Position numbers and translations under genes: made by a program. Below, piece by piece: positions 37,266-46,847 of a stretch of DNA of 64,000 nucleotides. The notes beneath the pieces were generated by a model. It searched no databases, was not told the DNA's origin, and was given only the letters and a program-made list of their open reading frames with translations. Numbering within the stretch: position 1 is the stretch's first letter; each line of letters begins with the position of its first letter. Source of the DNA: Lachnospiraceae bacterium (lineage in GTDB: Bacteria > Bacillota > Clostridia > Lachnospirales > Lachnospiraceae); contig JAQUVX010000011.1 of the NCBI GenBank assembly GCA_028693165.1, positions 43,096 through 107,095 of the forward strand. The letters run 5' to 3'.

Positions 37266-37358
37266 AGAAAAGCCCCGGATGTGTGTCACATCCGGGTAGA
37301 TTCCGACTTTTCTGTCGCAATGTTCTTATATTCTAGCACATTTTAGAAATGCTGGCAA
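37266..37358 (-). promoter_or_regulatory. leuA promoter and structured leader
   Basis: Promoter: TTGCCA (37353-37358), 17 bases, TAGAAT (37330-37335). Right after the predicted start the RNA can form a two-level stem: AGAAAAG with CTTTTCT (37266-37272 / 37307-37313) around a 10-base asymmetric bulge and a perfect CCCGGATGTG/CACATCCGGG stem with a 3-base loop (37274-37296). About 230 bases of further leader follow before leuA. No T-box sequence is present. Confidence 0.65.
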
Positions 37359-37420
37359 GTAATTTTGTGATAGCACAGTAACTTAGTACAGTGACGGATG
37401 CTGTGACATTATGGAATAAA

Positions 37421-37587
37421 GAGTCCGGCTTTCCGGACTCGTGCGCTGCCGCGCGGCTGCTTCAGCAGCCATCTGCCACTGGCGCGGCATGTGCATCCTT
37501 GCGGAGCATTTTTGTATCATAGGACGCCACTTCCTATGATGCAAAAAAGTCCTCATTCCAGCAGCTTAACGTCCTGCCAAAATGAGG
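37421..37587. other. Cluster of strong inverted repeats, no gene
   Basis: Between leuA and the coiled-coil gene lie several stems. GAGTCCGG-CTTT-CCGGACTC is at 37421-37440. TGCCGCGC/GCGCGGCA (37447-37454/37482-37489) encloses GGCTGC-TTCA-GCAGCC. A ~15-bp stem is built from ATCATAGGA/TCCTATGAT plus flanking T/A runs (37510-37546). CCTCATT/AATGAGG spans 37551-37587. This could be a repeat element or a structured RNA; strand is unknown. No coding signal is seen. Confidence 0.55.
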
Positions 37588-37642
37588 GCTTATGTTTTTG
37601 AATTGCTGATAATGACTCCTTGAGCTTACAGATCATCGATCA

Positions 37643-38236
37643 CTACACGATACACAGATGCTTTTTGATATCCCTGACTTCCATCCTCAGATTGAGAATT
37701 TCAAGTTCGTTGTGCTCTCTTGTCGGCTTGTCCAGCAGGGCTTCGTCCAGCCGGTGGTTGAGAAAATCATGACCTTCACCGATCGTCATGATCATGGGCA
37801 CAAATTCGTTCTCGATCCTGAGATTTAAATCGCGAAGTCCCATTCTGACTTCATCGATTCCAGCCTGGAGCTCTGCCTGCGTCTCGTGAAGTTCTGCTCT
37901 GACCCCATCAATGCCAGCCTGAAGCTCTGCCTTCGTCTCGTGGAGCTCTGTCCTGACTTCCGCAATTCCAGCCTGGAGTTCTGCTTTCGTCTCGTGGAGC
38001 TCTGTCCTGACTTCCGCAATGCCAGCCTGAAGCTCTGCTTTCGTCTCGCGGAGCTCTGTCCTGACTTCCGCAATGCCAGCCTGAAGCTCTGCCTTCGTCT
38101 CGTGGAGCTCTGTCCTGACTTCCGCAATGCCAGCCTGAAGCTCTGCTTTCGTCTCGTGGAGCTCTGTCCTGACTTCCGCAATATCAGCTGACATCCCATC
38201 CATCTTTTGAAGCAGCAAGGTTTCAAACTCCGTCAT
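37643..38236 (-). CDS. Coiled-coil protein with six 18-residue repeats, function unknown
   Basis: A 197-residue protein not recognised as a named family. After 18 leader residues come six near-identical units (IAEVRTELHETKAELQAG and variants) and a partial seventh (IDEVRMGLRDLNLRI), then a non-repetitive end (FVPMIMTIGEGHDFLNHRLD). Eighteen residues equal five turns of alpha helix, so the units should stack into one long amphipathic rod. No signal peptide or membrane segment is seen. GGGGG lies ahead of the ATG. The DNA repeat makes the length likely to vary between strains. Confidence 0.7.
   Translation of the reverse strand: MTEFETLLLQKMDGMSADIAEVRTELHETKAELQAGIAEVRTELHETKAELQAGIAEVRTELRETKAELQAGIAEVRTELHETKAELQAGIAEVRTELHETKAELQAGIDGVRAELHETQAELQAGIDEVRMGLRDLNLRIENEFVPMIMTIGEGHDFLNHRLDEALLDKPTREHNELEILNLRMEVRDIKKHLCIV
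37859..38182 (-). repeat. Tandem 54-bp repeat, six units, inside the coiled-coil gene
   Basis: Six head-to-tail units of 54 bp encode the 18-residue helix repeat. Units differ by only a few substitutions, the last being most diverged. Such repeats change copy number by slippage or recombination without shifting the frame. Confidence 0.9.
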
Positions 38237-38388
38237 CCCTATTCCCCCTTTCCTGATTGATTTCTACATGATAGCACGCCCGATGCGAAAATCCTATTGA
38301 CAATTTAGCCAGATTTTCCGGGGATCTTTATGCACTTTTTGTTTCACATTTTTCTTGACACATACTGTAGTATTTTGTTCATAAAATA

Positions 38389-38427
38389 AGAGAATTCCAG
38401 ACAAGATATAGTCCTGTGGAATTCTCT
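38389..38427 (-). terminator. Terminator after glmM
   Basis: AGAGAATTCCA pairs with TGGAATTCTCT; on the minus strand it is followed by a T-rich stretch (TTATTTTA). Lies just downstream of glmM. Confidence 0.65.
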
Positions 38428-38470
38428 CACTCTTAGGTTTTATTTCATTTTTAAAGCGCGGGCAAGTTCT

Positions 38471-39841
38471 TTAAATCACATGTCCCTGCGCTTTCATCAC
38501 GTCGATCACCTGATCCACGTACTTCTCGCACAGCTCCTTGCTGGCCGCCTCAACCATGACGCGGACAACCGGCTCCGTACCGGACTGACGAAGAAGGATG
38601 CGGCCGTCATTGCCGAGAGCCTCGGTCACTTTGGCAACCTCTGCCTGCACCTGCACATCATCCTGCGCCAGCTTCTTGTCGTGAACCCTTACGTTCTTAA
38701 GAACCTGCGGGAAAATCTCAACCTCGGAAGAAAGCTTGCCAAGGCTCTCCTTCTTCTCCAGCATCACTTCCATCACCTTCAGAGAAGTCAGGATTCCGTC
38801 ACCCGTGGTCGCGTGTTTGCTGAAAATAATATGACCAGACTGTTCGCCGCCCAGGCAGTTGCCGAACTGCGCCATATTCTCATAGACATACTTGTCGCCC
38901 ACCGCGGTCTTCTCGTAGGAAATGCCTTCACGGTCAAAGGCTTTGTAAAGGCCGAAGTTGGACATTACTGTGGTAACCACCGTATTGTGGAACAGAGAAC
39001 CGTTGCTCTTCATATACTTTCCGCAGATGTAGAGGATCAGATCACCATCGACCACCTCTCCATTCTCATCCACCGCGATGCAGCGGTCGGCGTCTCCGTC
39101 GTAGGCAAATCCCACATCACAGCCCATATCCTTCACATACTGCTGGAGCACATGAATATGGGTGGACCCGCAGTCGGTATTGATATTCAGACCGTTTGGT
39201 GTGTTGTTGATCACATGAGTCTCAGCGCCGAGCGCATCAAATACGTTCTTCGCAATGGCCGATGCACTGCCGTTGGAGCAGTCCAGAGCTACCTTCTTGC
39301 CTTTAAAGGAACGGGTTGCGATCGAGATCAGGTATCCGATGTAGCGATTCCGGCCTGCCGCATAGTCTACAGTGCGGCCAATCTTATCCTTCAGTGCAAA
39401 GGGAATCTCGCCCAGCTCGCCGTCCAGATAACGTTCGATCTCGACGATCACGTCCTCCTCCAGCTTTTCGCCTTTTCCGTTGATGACCTTGATTCCGTTA
39501 TCGTAGTACGGATTATGGCTGGCGGAAATCATGATTCCGCAGTCAAATTCTTCCGTGCGAACCACGTAGGAGACGCTCGGTGTGGTCGTTACATGAAGCA
39601 GATAGGCATCTGCGCCGGAAGCTGTCAGACCTGCCACCAGAGAATACTCAAACATATAGCTGCTTCGTCTGGTGTCTTTGCCGATTGCAACACGGCATTT
39701 GCCCTCCGGATTGGACTCGGAAGCCTTCGTGTGCTGTCCATAATACCAGCCCAGGAACCGTCCCACCTTGTATGCATGCTCTACTGTTAAATCCACATTC
39801 GCCTCACCGCGGAAGCCGTCTGTGCCAAAATATTTTCCCAT
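38471..39841 (-). CDS. glmM: Phosphoglucosamine mutase
   Basis: A 456-residue alpha-D-phosphohexomutase converting glucosamine-6-phosphate to glucosamine-1-phosphate for UDP-GlcNAc and hence peptidoglycan. The N-terminus YFGTDGFRGEAN is the GlmM signature. The phosphoserine is in GIMISASHNPYYDNG, the metal loop in AYDGDADRC, and the phosphate-binding loop in RQSGTEPVVRV near the end. It follows rfbD by about 18 bases and is the last gene of the rfb cluster before the terminator. Confidence 0.93.
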   Translation of the reverse strand: MGKYFGTDGFRGEANVDLTVEHAYKVGRFLGWYYGQHTKASESNPEGKCRVAIGKDTRRSSYMFEYSLVAGLTASGADAYLLHVTTTPSVSYVVRTEEFDCGIMISASHNPYYDNGIKVINGKGEKLEEDVIVEIERYLDGELGEIPFALKDKIGRTVDYAAGRNRYIGYLISIATRSFKGKKVALDCSNGSASAIAKNVFDALGAETHVINNTPNGLNINTDCGSTHIHVLQQYVKDMGCDVGFAYDGDADRCIAVDENGEVVDGDLILYICGKYMKSNGSLFHNTVVTTVMSNFGLYKAFDREGISYEKTAVGDKYVYENMAQFGNCLGGEQSGHIIFSKHATTGDGILTSLKVMEVMLEKKESLGKLSSEVEIFPQVLKNVRVHDKKLAQDDVQVQAEVAKVTEALGNDGRILLRQSGTEPVVRVMVEAASKELCEKYVDQVIDVMKAQGHVI

Positions 39842-39859
39842 AATCTGTCCCCTCTTACT

Positions 39860-40714
39860 TTACCACTCGATTTCTTTCAGGAAACGTCCCAACGCATCCT
39901 GCCAGGACGGCAGACGCTCAAAACCGTTTTCGGAAAGTTTTTCCTTGCTCATGCGGCTGTTGGCCGGGCGTTTCGCCTTCGCCGGGAATTCGCTGCTGCT
40001 GACCGGAGTCACCTTCACGTCGTCCATGCCCGCCTGATGAAAGATCTCATTTGCGAATTCATACCAGCTGCACAGCCCTTCATTGGTCGCATGGTAACGG
40101 CCGTAATGGTCGGTCTGAATCATATCGACCAGAAGACGCGCCAGATCGTACGTGTAGGTCGGTGAGCCAACCTGATCATCCACTACACTGACTGCCCCGC
40201 GCTCTTTGCCAAGACGCAGCATAGTCTTGATGAAGTTCTTGCCGCCAACGCCGAATACCCAGGCAATCCGAACGGTAAAATACTTCTCGATCAGCTCTTC
40301 CACCGCCAGCTCGCCCTCGTATTTGGTCTGACCGTACACATTTAGTGGTGCCCGCTCATCGTCCGGCTCCCACGGGCGTGTACCCTCGCCGTCAAATACA
40401 TAATCGGTGCTGATATACATCATCTTCATGTCGACATCATGACACGCCTGTGCCACGTTGCGCGTACCTTCGCCGTTGATCTTCCGGCAGAGCTCCACCT
40501 GATCCTCGGCGGCATCTACTGCAGTATATGCTGCACAGTGGATCACTGCGTCTGCTCCGGACTGGGAAATCACGCGCCGGCAGGCCGCCGCGTCGGTGAT
40601 ATCCATCTCATCCACGTCCACGCCGATGCCGGTAAGTCCACGTTTTGCAAGCTCATTCATCAGATCCGTGCCAAGCTGTCCTTTGGCGCCGGTCACTAAG
40701 ATCTTCATGCTCAT
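39860..40714 (-). CDS. rfbD: dTDP-4-dehydrorhamnose reductase
   Basis: A 284-residue short-chain dehydrogenase-like enzyme with N-terminal VTGAKGQLGTDL, a substrate region YISTDYVFDG and the catalytic YGQTKYEGE (Tyr and Lys). It reduces the 4-keto sugar to dTDP-L-rhamnose with NADPH. The ATG overlaps the rfbB stop (ATGA), so the two are translationally coupled. The epimerase that acts between rfbB and rfbD (rfbC) is not in the window. Confidence 0.9.
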   Translation of the reverse strand: MSMKILVTGAKGQLGTDLMNELAKRGLTGIGVDVDEMDITDAAACRRVISQSGADAVIHCAAYTAVDAAEDQVELCRKINGEGTRNVAQACHDVDMKMMYISTDYVFDGEGTRPWEPDDERAPLNVYGQTKYEGELAVEELIEKYFTVRIAWVFGVGGKNFIKTMLRLGKERGAVSVVDDQVGSPTYTYDLARLLVDMIQTDHYGRYHATNEGLCSWYEFANEIFHQAGMDDVKVTPVSSSEFPAKAKRPANSRMSKEKLSENGFERLPSWQDALGRFLKEIEW

Positions 40715-41733
40715 AATCTGTCTCCATACATTTTTTCAAAATACTGGCTGTATTCACCGCTGATGATGTGCTCCCACCACTCGCGGTTGTCTAAATACCA
40801 CTGAATCGTCTGCTGCATACCGGTGTCAAAATTGTATTCCGGCTTCCAGCCAAGCTCTGTCTCCAGCTTCTTCGGATCGATCGCGTAACGGCGGTCATGT
40901 CCCAGACGGTCACTCACATATTTGATCAGGCTCTCCGGCTTGTCCAGTGCACGCAGAACCGTCTTTACAACCTCCAGATTGGTGCGCTCATTGTGGCCGC
41001 CAATATTGTATACACAGCCGTCTGCGCCATTGCGTATGATCAGATCGATCGCCTGGCAGTGATCCTTTACGTGAAGCCAGTCCCGGACATTGGCACCATT
41101 GCCGTATACCGGCAGTTCTTCATCTGCCAGCGCGCGGCTGATCATCAGCGGAATCAGCTTCTCAGGGAACTGATACGGGCCGTAGTTGTTGGAGCAGCGG
41201 GACATCGATACCGGAATGCCAAAGGTTCTGTGATATGCCATCACGAACAGGTCTGCACTCGCCTTAGAAGAAGAATACGGGCTTGATGTATGAAGCGGGG
41301 TCTCCTCTGTAAAGAACAGGTCCGGGCGGTCCAGCGGCAGATCTCCGTACACCTCATCGGTCGACACCTGATGAAAACGCTTGATACCGAACTCCCTGCA
41401 GGCATCCAGCAGCGTGGTGGTTCCCATCACGTTGGTGCGTACAAAGATCTCCGGATCTGTGATTGAACGGTCCACATGGCTCTCTGCTGCGAAGTTTACG
41501 ATCACATCCGGCTTCTCTTCTGCAAACATCTTGAATACAAAATCACGATCTGCGATATCGCCCTTGATGAACTTGTAGTTCGGTTTATCCTCTACGGATT
41601 TGAGGGTCTCCAGGTTGCCTGCATAGGTCAGGGCATCCAGATTGACAATCATGTCCTCCGGGTATTTCTCAATCATATAATGCACAAAATTGCCGCCGAT
41701 AAAACCGGCTCCGCCTGTAACGATAATCTTCAT
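40711..41733 (-). CDS. rfbB: dTDP-glucose 4,6-dehydratase
   Basis: A 340-residue NAD-dependent dehydratase: GGAGFIGGNFV at the N-terminus, VSTDEVYGDL carrying the catalytic Thr/Asp/Glu, and YSSSKASAD with the Tyr and Lys. It makes dTDP-4-keto-6-deoxyglucose. It starts one base after the rfbA stop and overlaps rfbD. Rhamnose made by this set could feed the surface polysaccharide operon on the left. Confidence 0.94.
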   Translation of the reverse strand: MKIIVTGGAGFIGGNFVHYMIEKYPEDMIVNLDALTYAGNLETLKSVEDKPNYKFIKGDIADRDFVFKMFAEEKPDVIVNFAAESHVDRSITDPEIFVRTNVMGTTTLLDACREFGIKRFHQVSTDEVYGDLPLDRPDLFFTEETPLHTSSPYSSSKASADLFVMAYHRTFGIPVSMSRCSNNYGPYQFPEKLIPLMISRALADEELPVYGNGANVRDWLHVKDHCQAIDLIIRNGADGCVYNIGGHNERTNLEVVKTVLRALDKPESLIKYVSDRLGHDRRYAIDPKKLETELGWKPEYNFDTGMQQTIQWYLDNREWWEHIISGEYSQYFEKMYGDRL

Positions 41734-41734
41734 A

Positions 41735-42634
<900 letters not shown>

Positions 42635-42738
42635 AGTTCTTCTCCTTTGATATGTGTATCCACATTTACTACTCGTACTATATCACATAAAATATCTGAA
42701 TTCAATTAAGGAATTCTGAACATCCGCAGAGGTTTCTC

Positions 42739-43524
42739 TTAGGATTTTGCAGGAATCATCTCGCCGTTCTCATCCACCTCAACCGCATACAGCAGTGTGC
42801 GGGCGTCGTTCATCTCATAGCTGCAGGTCACCAGCACAAACATAGAGCCGACCGAAGCTTCCGGCATCTCTGCAAAGCTGCAGGGTGACAGCCGCTCTTC
42901 CACCCAGGCATCAAATGACTCCTGACTCTTGAACCGTGTCTGACGCACAATACCGCTGGCATCACTGTAATAACAGGCAACCGTTTTCAAATGAATGGTG
43001 CGCTCCGGTGTATAGATCTCAAGATACCGATGATTTTCGAAAAACTCTTTGTCCTTAAACTTCACCACGTCCTTGAACATGGAACCATCCTTCATATTAT
43101 GTCCGTAAAGCGGATTGTTCCATCCGGAGAAGTCTACCTTGCTTTCAAAATCCAGATAAACAGCACCATAGACACTCTCTTTTCCCTCAAAATCCGTATG
43201 CAGATATTTGTTGTTGTCCGCTGTCTGCACGATCGGATAATCCACGCGGGTATCCGGAATTCGGATCCATCCGACGGTATCCGGATTCTGCTGGCGCAGG
43301 CTCTCAAAATCAATCGGAGAATGATAAGGCTCCGACTCCTCTTCCTCTGACACAGCAGACTCTGTAGCCGCAGCAACTGTCGTCTCCTCCACAGCCGCCG
43401 CCAGACTCTCGTCCCGCCGCCGCTGTTCCATCGACTGAAGTTGATTTCGCAAAAGCATCGCCCCGGTAATCAACACAATAACCAGAAGAATCCCCAGAAC
43501 GACCTTTTCCTTACGCGACCTCAT
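42739..43524 (-). CDS. Class B sortase
   Basis: A 261-residue membrane-anchored transpeptidase with one N-terminal membrane segment (about 8-26), a charged linker, and the sortase fold. Catalytic residues are His in [10 protein letters not shown], Cys in VLVTCSYE and Arg in DARTLL. The family links surface proteins or pilins to peptidoglycan. No substrate with a sorting motif is encoded in the window, since the wall-repeat proteins lack one. Its start overlaps the end of prfA by 14 bases. Confidence 0.9.
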   Translation of the reverse strand: MRSRKEKVVLGILLVIVLITGAMLLRNQLQSMEQRRRDESLAAAVEETTVAAATESAVSEEEESEPYHSPIDFESLRQQNPDTVGWIRIPDTRVDYPIVQTADNNKYLHTDFEGKESVYGAVYLDFESKVDFSGWNNPLYGHNMKDGSMFKDVVKFKDKEFFENHRYLEIYTPERTIHLKTVACYYSDASGIVRQTRFKSQESFDAWVEERLSPCSFAEMPEASVGSMFVLVTCSYEMNDARTLLYAVEVDENGEMIPAKS

Positions 43525-44587
43525 TTAGTCTGGCCAGCTTAGCGGCCTGATCTGCAGCGATGCAGGCATCCAAAAGCTCCTGAATATCGCCATTTAAAAT
43601 CTTGTCCAGTTTGTATAAGGTAAGATTGATTCTATGATCTGTCACACGGCCCTGCGGGAAGTTGTAGGTTCGGATCTTCTCCGAACGGTCTCCGGTACCG
43701 ATCTGGCTGCGGCGCTCGGCTGCCTCTGCATTCTGCTTCTTCTCCAGCTCCAGGTCGTACAGCTTGGAACGCAGCAGGCGGAATGCCTTTTCCTTGTTCT
43801 GGAGCTGCGATTTCTCGGTCTGGCTGTAGATCACGATGCCGGTCGGCATATGGGTCAGACGCACCGCAGAATCGGTGGTATTGACACACTGTCCGCCGTT
43901 TCCGGACGCACGCATAACGTCGATGCGGCAGTCGTTCATATCGATCTGAACATCCACTTCCTCCGCCTCCGGCATCACTGCTACGGTCGCCGTGGAGGTA
44001 TGAATGCGCCCGCCGGATTCCGTCTCCGGAACACGCTGCACGCGGTGCACACCGCTCTCGTATTTGAGCTTGGAGTAAGCGCCCTTGCCGGTAATCATCG
44101 CCTGAACCTCTTTGAATCCGCCGATTCCATTCTCGTTTAAGCTGATGATCTCTACCTTCCAGCGATGGCTCTCGGCATAGTTCACATACATACGGTACAA
44201 TTCGGCTGCAAACAATGCCGCCTCATCGCCGCCCGCGCCGGCACGGATTTCCAAAATAATATTTTTGTCATCATTCGGGTCCTTCGGCAGAAGCAGAATC
44301 TTCATCTCCCGCTCCAGATCCTCCACGCGTTTCTTGGCATCGGAAAGCTCCTCCTTCGCCATCTCACGCATATCATCGTCACTCTCTTCCTCCAGCATGG
44401 CAAGGCTGTCCTCGATGTCCTGCTTTGCCTGCTTGTATGCCTTATAAGCCTCCACAATCGAAGCAAGATCCGCCTGCTCCTTCATCAGCTTGCGGAAACG
44501 GTCCTGATTCTCCGTCACATCCGGCTCATTGAGCGCCTGCATGACCTCTTCATAATGAATCAAAATATCTTCTAAACGATCAAACAT
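43511..44587 (-). CDS. prfA: Peptide chain release factor 1
   Basis: A 358-residue class I release factor for UAA and UAG. It shows the GGQ motif in [13 protein letters not shown], which triggers peptidyl-tRNA hydrolysis, and the anticodon-like loop region preceding it ([16 protein letters not shown]). Length is standard. It is followed by sortase B and preceded by its modifying methyltransferase prmC, a common operon arrangement. Confidence 0.96.
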   Translation of the reverse strand: MFDRLEDILIHYEEVMQALNEPDVTENQDRFRKLMKEQADLASIVEAYKAYKQAKQDIEDSLAMLEEESDDDMREMAKEELSDAKKRVEDLEREMKILLLPKDPNDDKNIILEIRAGAGGDEAALFAAELYRMYVNYAESHRWKVEIISLNENGIGGFKEVQAMITGKGAYSKLKYESGVHRVQRVPETESGGRIHTSTATVAVMPEAEEVDVQIDMNDCRIDVMRASGNGGQCVNTTDSAVRLTHMPTGIVIYSQTEKSQLQNKEKAFRLLRSKLYDLELEKKQNAEAAERRSQIGTGDRSEKIRTYNFPQGRVTDHRINLTLYKLDKILNGDIQELLDACIAADQAAKLARLNEVA

Positions 44588-44598
44588 AGGGGTCCTCC

Positions 44599-45465
44599 TT
44601 ATCTTTTACCCGGCCATGTGCCGCGGATCACCCGGTCTTTTCCAGGCAAATCCTTGTGCACCTGCACCTGTTCAAATCCTGCTTCTTTCAAAAATCCGCT
44701 GACTGCGATGCCCTGATCATATCCGATTTCCAGATAAATCGTACCGCCCGGTTTCAGGCAATGTCCCGCCCCCGCAGCGATTCTCCGATAAAAATACAGG
44801 CCATCTTCTGTCCCGTCCAGCGCCAGCATCGGCTCGTGCTCCCGCACCTCCGGTTCCAGCGTCCGAATCACAGACGTCGGAATATACGGCGGATTGGAGG
44901 TAATGATGTCATATTGCACCGCCTCCCCGCTCAGGGCTTCCAGCAAATCCCCCTGAACGAACCGGATCGCGCAGCCATGACGTTCCGCATTCCGGCGTGC
45001 CACCCGAAGCGCCTCCTCCGAAATATCCGTAGCCGTCACCTGCGCATATGCGCCCTTCGCCGCCAGACTCACGGCAATACAGCCAGAGCCCGTGCACAGA
45101 TCCAGCACACGCTTAGACGAATCCCGCTGTTCCTCTAAAACCAGCTCCACCAACGTCTCCGTATCCTGACGCGGAATCAGCACATGTTCATTGACATAAA
45201 AGGTCATTCCCATGAAATCCTGACATCCCAGGATCTGTTGTAGTGGGATTCTCTGTTTCCGCTTTGCAAGCATCTCTCGATAACTCGCGGTATACGCGGT
45301 ATTGTCCTCATTCTCTTCCAATTCCTGCAGACGATTCAGCAGAAAATGAACCATATCCAGATGAAAGGCCGCCAGCAGAAGCTGTCTCGCATCCTGCTCC
45401 GCCTCTGAATTCCCGACCTCCTGTAAGGTCTGGACTCCCTCGGTCAATAGCTGAAACAAGGTCAT
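44599..45465 (-). CDS. prmC: Release factor glutamine methyltransferase
   Basis: A 288-residue class I methyltransferase that modifies the glutamine of the release-factor GGQ motif. The substrate-binding N-terminal helical domain leads to [16 protein letters not shown] (SAM site) and the NPPYIP catalytic motif near residue 192. It sits next to prfA, its substrate gene, and overlaps the stop of the DUF1385 gene by four bases. Confidence 0.94.
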   Translation of the reverse strand: MTLFQLLTEGVQTLQEVGNSEAEQDARQLLLAAFHLDMVHFLLNRLQELEENEDNTAYTASYREMLAKRKQRIPLQQILGCQDFMGMTFYVNEHVLIPRQDTETLVELVLEEQRDSSKRVLDLCTGSGCIAVSLAAKGAYAQVTATDISEEALRVARRNAERHGCAIRFVQGDLLEALSGEAVQYDIITSNPPYIPTSVIRTLEPEVREHEPMLALDGTEDGLYFYRRIAAGAGHCLKPGGTIYLEIGYDQGIAVSGFLKEAGFEQVQVHKDLPGKDRVIRGTWPGKR

Positions 45466-46424
45466 GACTGTACCGCCTCCGGCAGTTCTGTCCCCGGGAA
45501 ATTTTCCCGCAGATAAGCCTTCCAGTCAAACACTGCCTCAACAGCCGCGATCGCCACCTCAATCATGCTGTCGTCCGGTTCCTTGGTGGTCAGATTCTGC
45601 ATCCACATGCCCGGCTTACTCAGCAGATTTACGATCGGGTTGTCGCTGCGGCCCGCAAGACGCAGGAATTCGTAGGACACCCCGGCAATAACCGGGATCA
45701 GTACAATGCGGCTGACGATGCGCAGCCATATGGTATCCACACGGATCACCATAAAGAACAGAATGCTGATCAGCATGACGATGATCAGGAAGCTGGTGCC
45801 GCAGCGCTTGTGCTGCTTGGAGCTCTCCCGCACATGCTCGACCGTCAGGGTCTTGCCATGTTCGATGCAGTTGATACATTTATGTTCCGCACCGTGATAC
45901 ATGAAGGTGCGCCGGATATCCTCCATCCGGGAAATCAGTTTGATGTAGCCCACAAAAATCGCAATACGGATGACACCCTCCAAAACCGCCATGATCGTCT
46001 CAGAATGGATGAAGCGGCGGCAGACGCTGGCAATCAGAAGCGGCAGCACCATGAAAATGGCGATCGCCATGACCACGGAAAACACCATCACCACACTCAT
46101 CAGAACTTTCTCAAGCTTCTCGCCGAAGACCCGTTCCAGCCACTGTTCCAGCTTGCCCGGCTCCTCCGCATCCTCGTCGTCCTCAAAAAAGCTGGCGGAA
46201 AAGCTCAGCGTCCGCATACCAAGAATCATCGAATCCGCAAAGCTGAATACACCACGAACAAACGGAAGGGAAAAGAATTTCACCTTTTCGGTCATGCTGA
46301 CATAGCTGTCCTTCTTCACTTCGATCTCACCGTCCGGTCTGCGCACAGCCGTGGCATAATCGTCTTTATTTTTCATCATAATTCCTTCAATGACGGCCTG
46401 GCCGCCAATACCGGAATATTTCAT
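45462..46424 (-). CDS. DUF1385 membrane protein
   Basis: A 320-residue protein of a family common next to prmC/prfA in Firmicutes. N-terminal GIGGQAVIEGIMMKNKDDYA, several membrane segments (about residues 105-165 and 215-260), and the conserved YHGAEHKCINCIEHG motif with paired cysteines and histidine, suggesting metal binding. Function is not established. Overlaps prmC (ATGA). Confidence 0.85.
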   Translation of the reverse strand: MKYSGIGGQAVIEGIMMKNKDDYATAVRRPDGEIEVKKDSYVSMTEKVKFFSLPFVRGVFSFADSMILGMRTLSFSASFFEDDEDAEEPGKLEQWLERVFGEKLEKVLMSVVMVFSVVMAIAIFMVLPLLIASVCRRFIHSETIMAVLEGVIRIAIFVGYIKLISRMEDIRRTFMYHGAEHKCINCIEHGKTLTVEHVRESSKQHKRCGTSFLIIVMLISILFFMVIRVDTIWLRIVSRIVLIPVIAGVSYEFLRLAGRSDNPIVNLLSKPGMWMQNLTTKEPDDSMIEVAIAAVEAVFDWKAYLRENFPGTELPEAVQS

Positions 46425-46444
46425 ATTGTTCTCCTCTTAATATG

Positions 46445-46485
46445 GAAAAAGGTTGAGCCAAAGTGTCTCCACTTAAGTCTCAACC
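46445..46485 (-). terminator. Terminator after rpmE
   Basis: Minus strand: AAGGTTGAG stem with CTCAACCTT around a GTG/CAC inner stem, followed by TTTTT. Probably partial, since DUF1385-prmC-prfA follow closely without a clear promoter. Confidence 0.7.
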
Positions 46486-46505
46486 TTACTTCGCTCATCT
46501 TATGC

Positions 46506-46718
46506 TTATGCGTTGACGCCGTATTTTCTGTTGAACTTATCAATACGACCACGTGCGGAAGCTGCCTTCTGCTGTCCGGTGTAGAAAGAGTGGCACTTGG
46601 AGCAAACCTCCACGTGAATATCCTCTTTGGTAGAACCGGTTACGAACTCGTTACCGCAGTTGCAGGTAACTTTTGCCTGATAGTAAGCTGGATGGATTCC
46701 TTCTCTCATGATTTTCAC
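46506..46718 (-). CDS. rpmE: 50S ribosomal protein L31
   Basis: 70 residues with two cysteine pairs (CNCGNEF and VCSKCHSF), the zinc-binding form of L31. The start [14 protein letters not shown] is typical. It lies in the common rho-rpmE order and has its own promoter with a hairpin-bearing leader. Confidence 0.96.
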   Translation of the reverse strand: MKIMREGIHPAYYQAKVTCNCGNEFVTGSTKEDIHVEVCSKCHSFYTGQQKAASARGRIDKFNRKYGVNA

Positions 46719-46810
46719 CTCTTCATCTTTTCAATTATATAGTCCTGTGATCCTCTAACGGTCTCATTTCGTACCGTTAAAATCACTCCACGTCTATAAA
46801 CAGCTTTAAT

Positions 46811-46839
46811 AGTATAACATAGAATATTTTTGTTTGCAA
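46811..46839 (-). promoter_or_regulatory. rpmE promoter and leader
   Basis: TTGCAA, 17 bases, TATACT on the minus strand, about 90 bases before the start codon. The leader contains AACGGT/ACCGTT (about 46757-46781), a possible site for autogenous control by L31. Confidence 0.65.
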
Positions 46840-46847
46840 TAGCTTTT

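Noticed and set aside
37114-37320. 68-codon frame in the leuA leader
   Set aside because: TTG start without ribosome site, overlapping the structured leader; no family recognised.
37033-37330. T-box riboswitch before leuA
   Set aside because: No T-box consensus or specifier-antiterminator layout was found.
37859-38182. CRISPR-like regular repeats
   Set aside because: Tandem 54-bp units without spacers, in frame and coding.
38480-39790. 436-codon open frame on the + strand
   Set aside because: It lies fully antisense to glmM, whose motifs and length are complete; the frame is a composition shadow.
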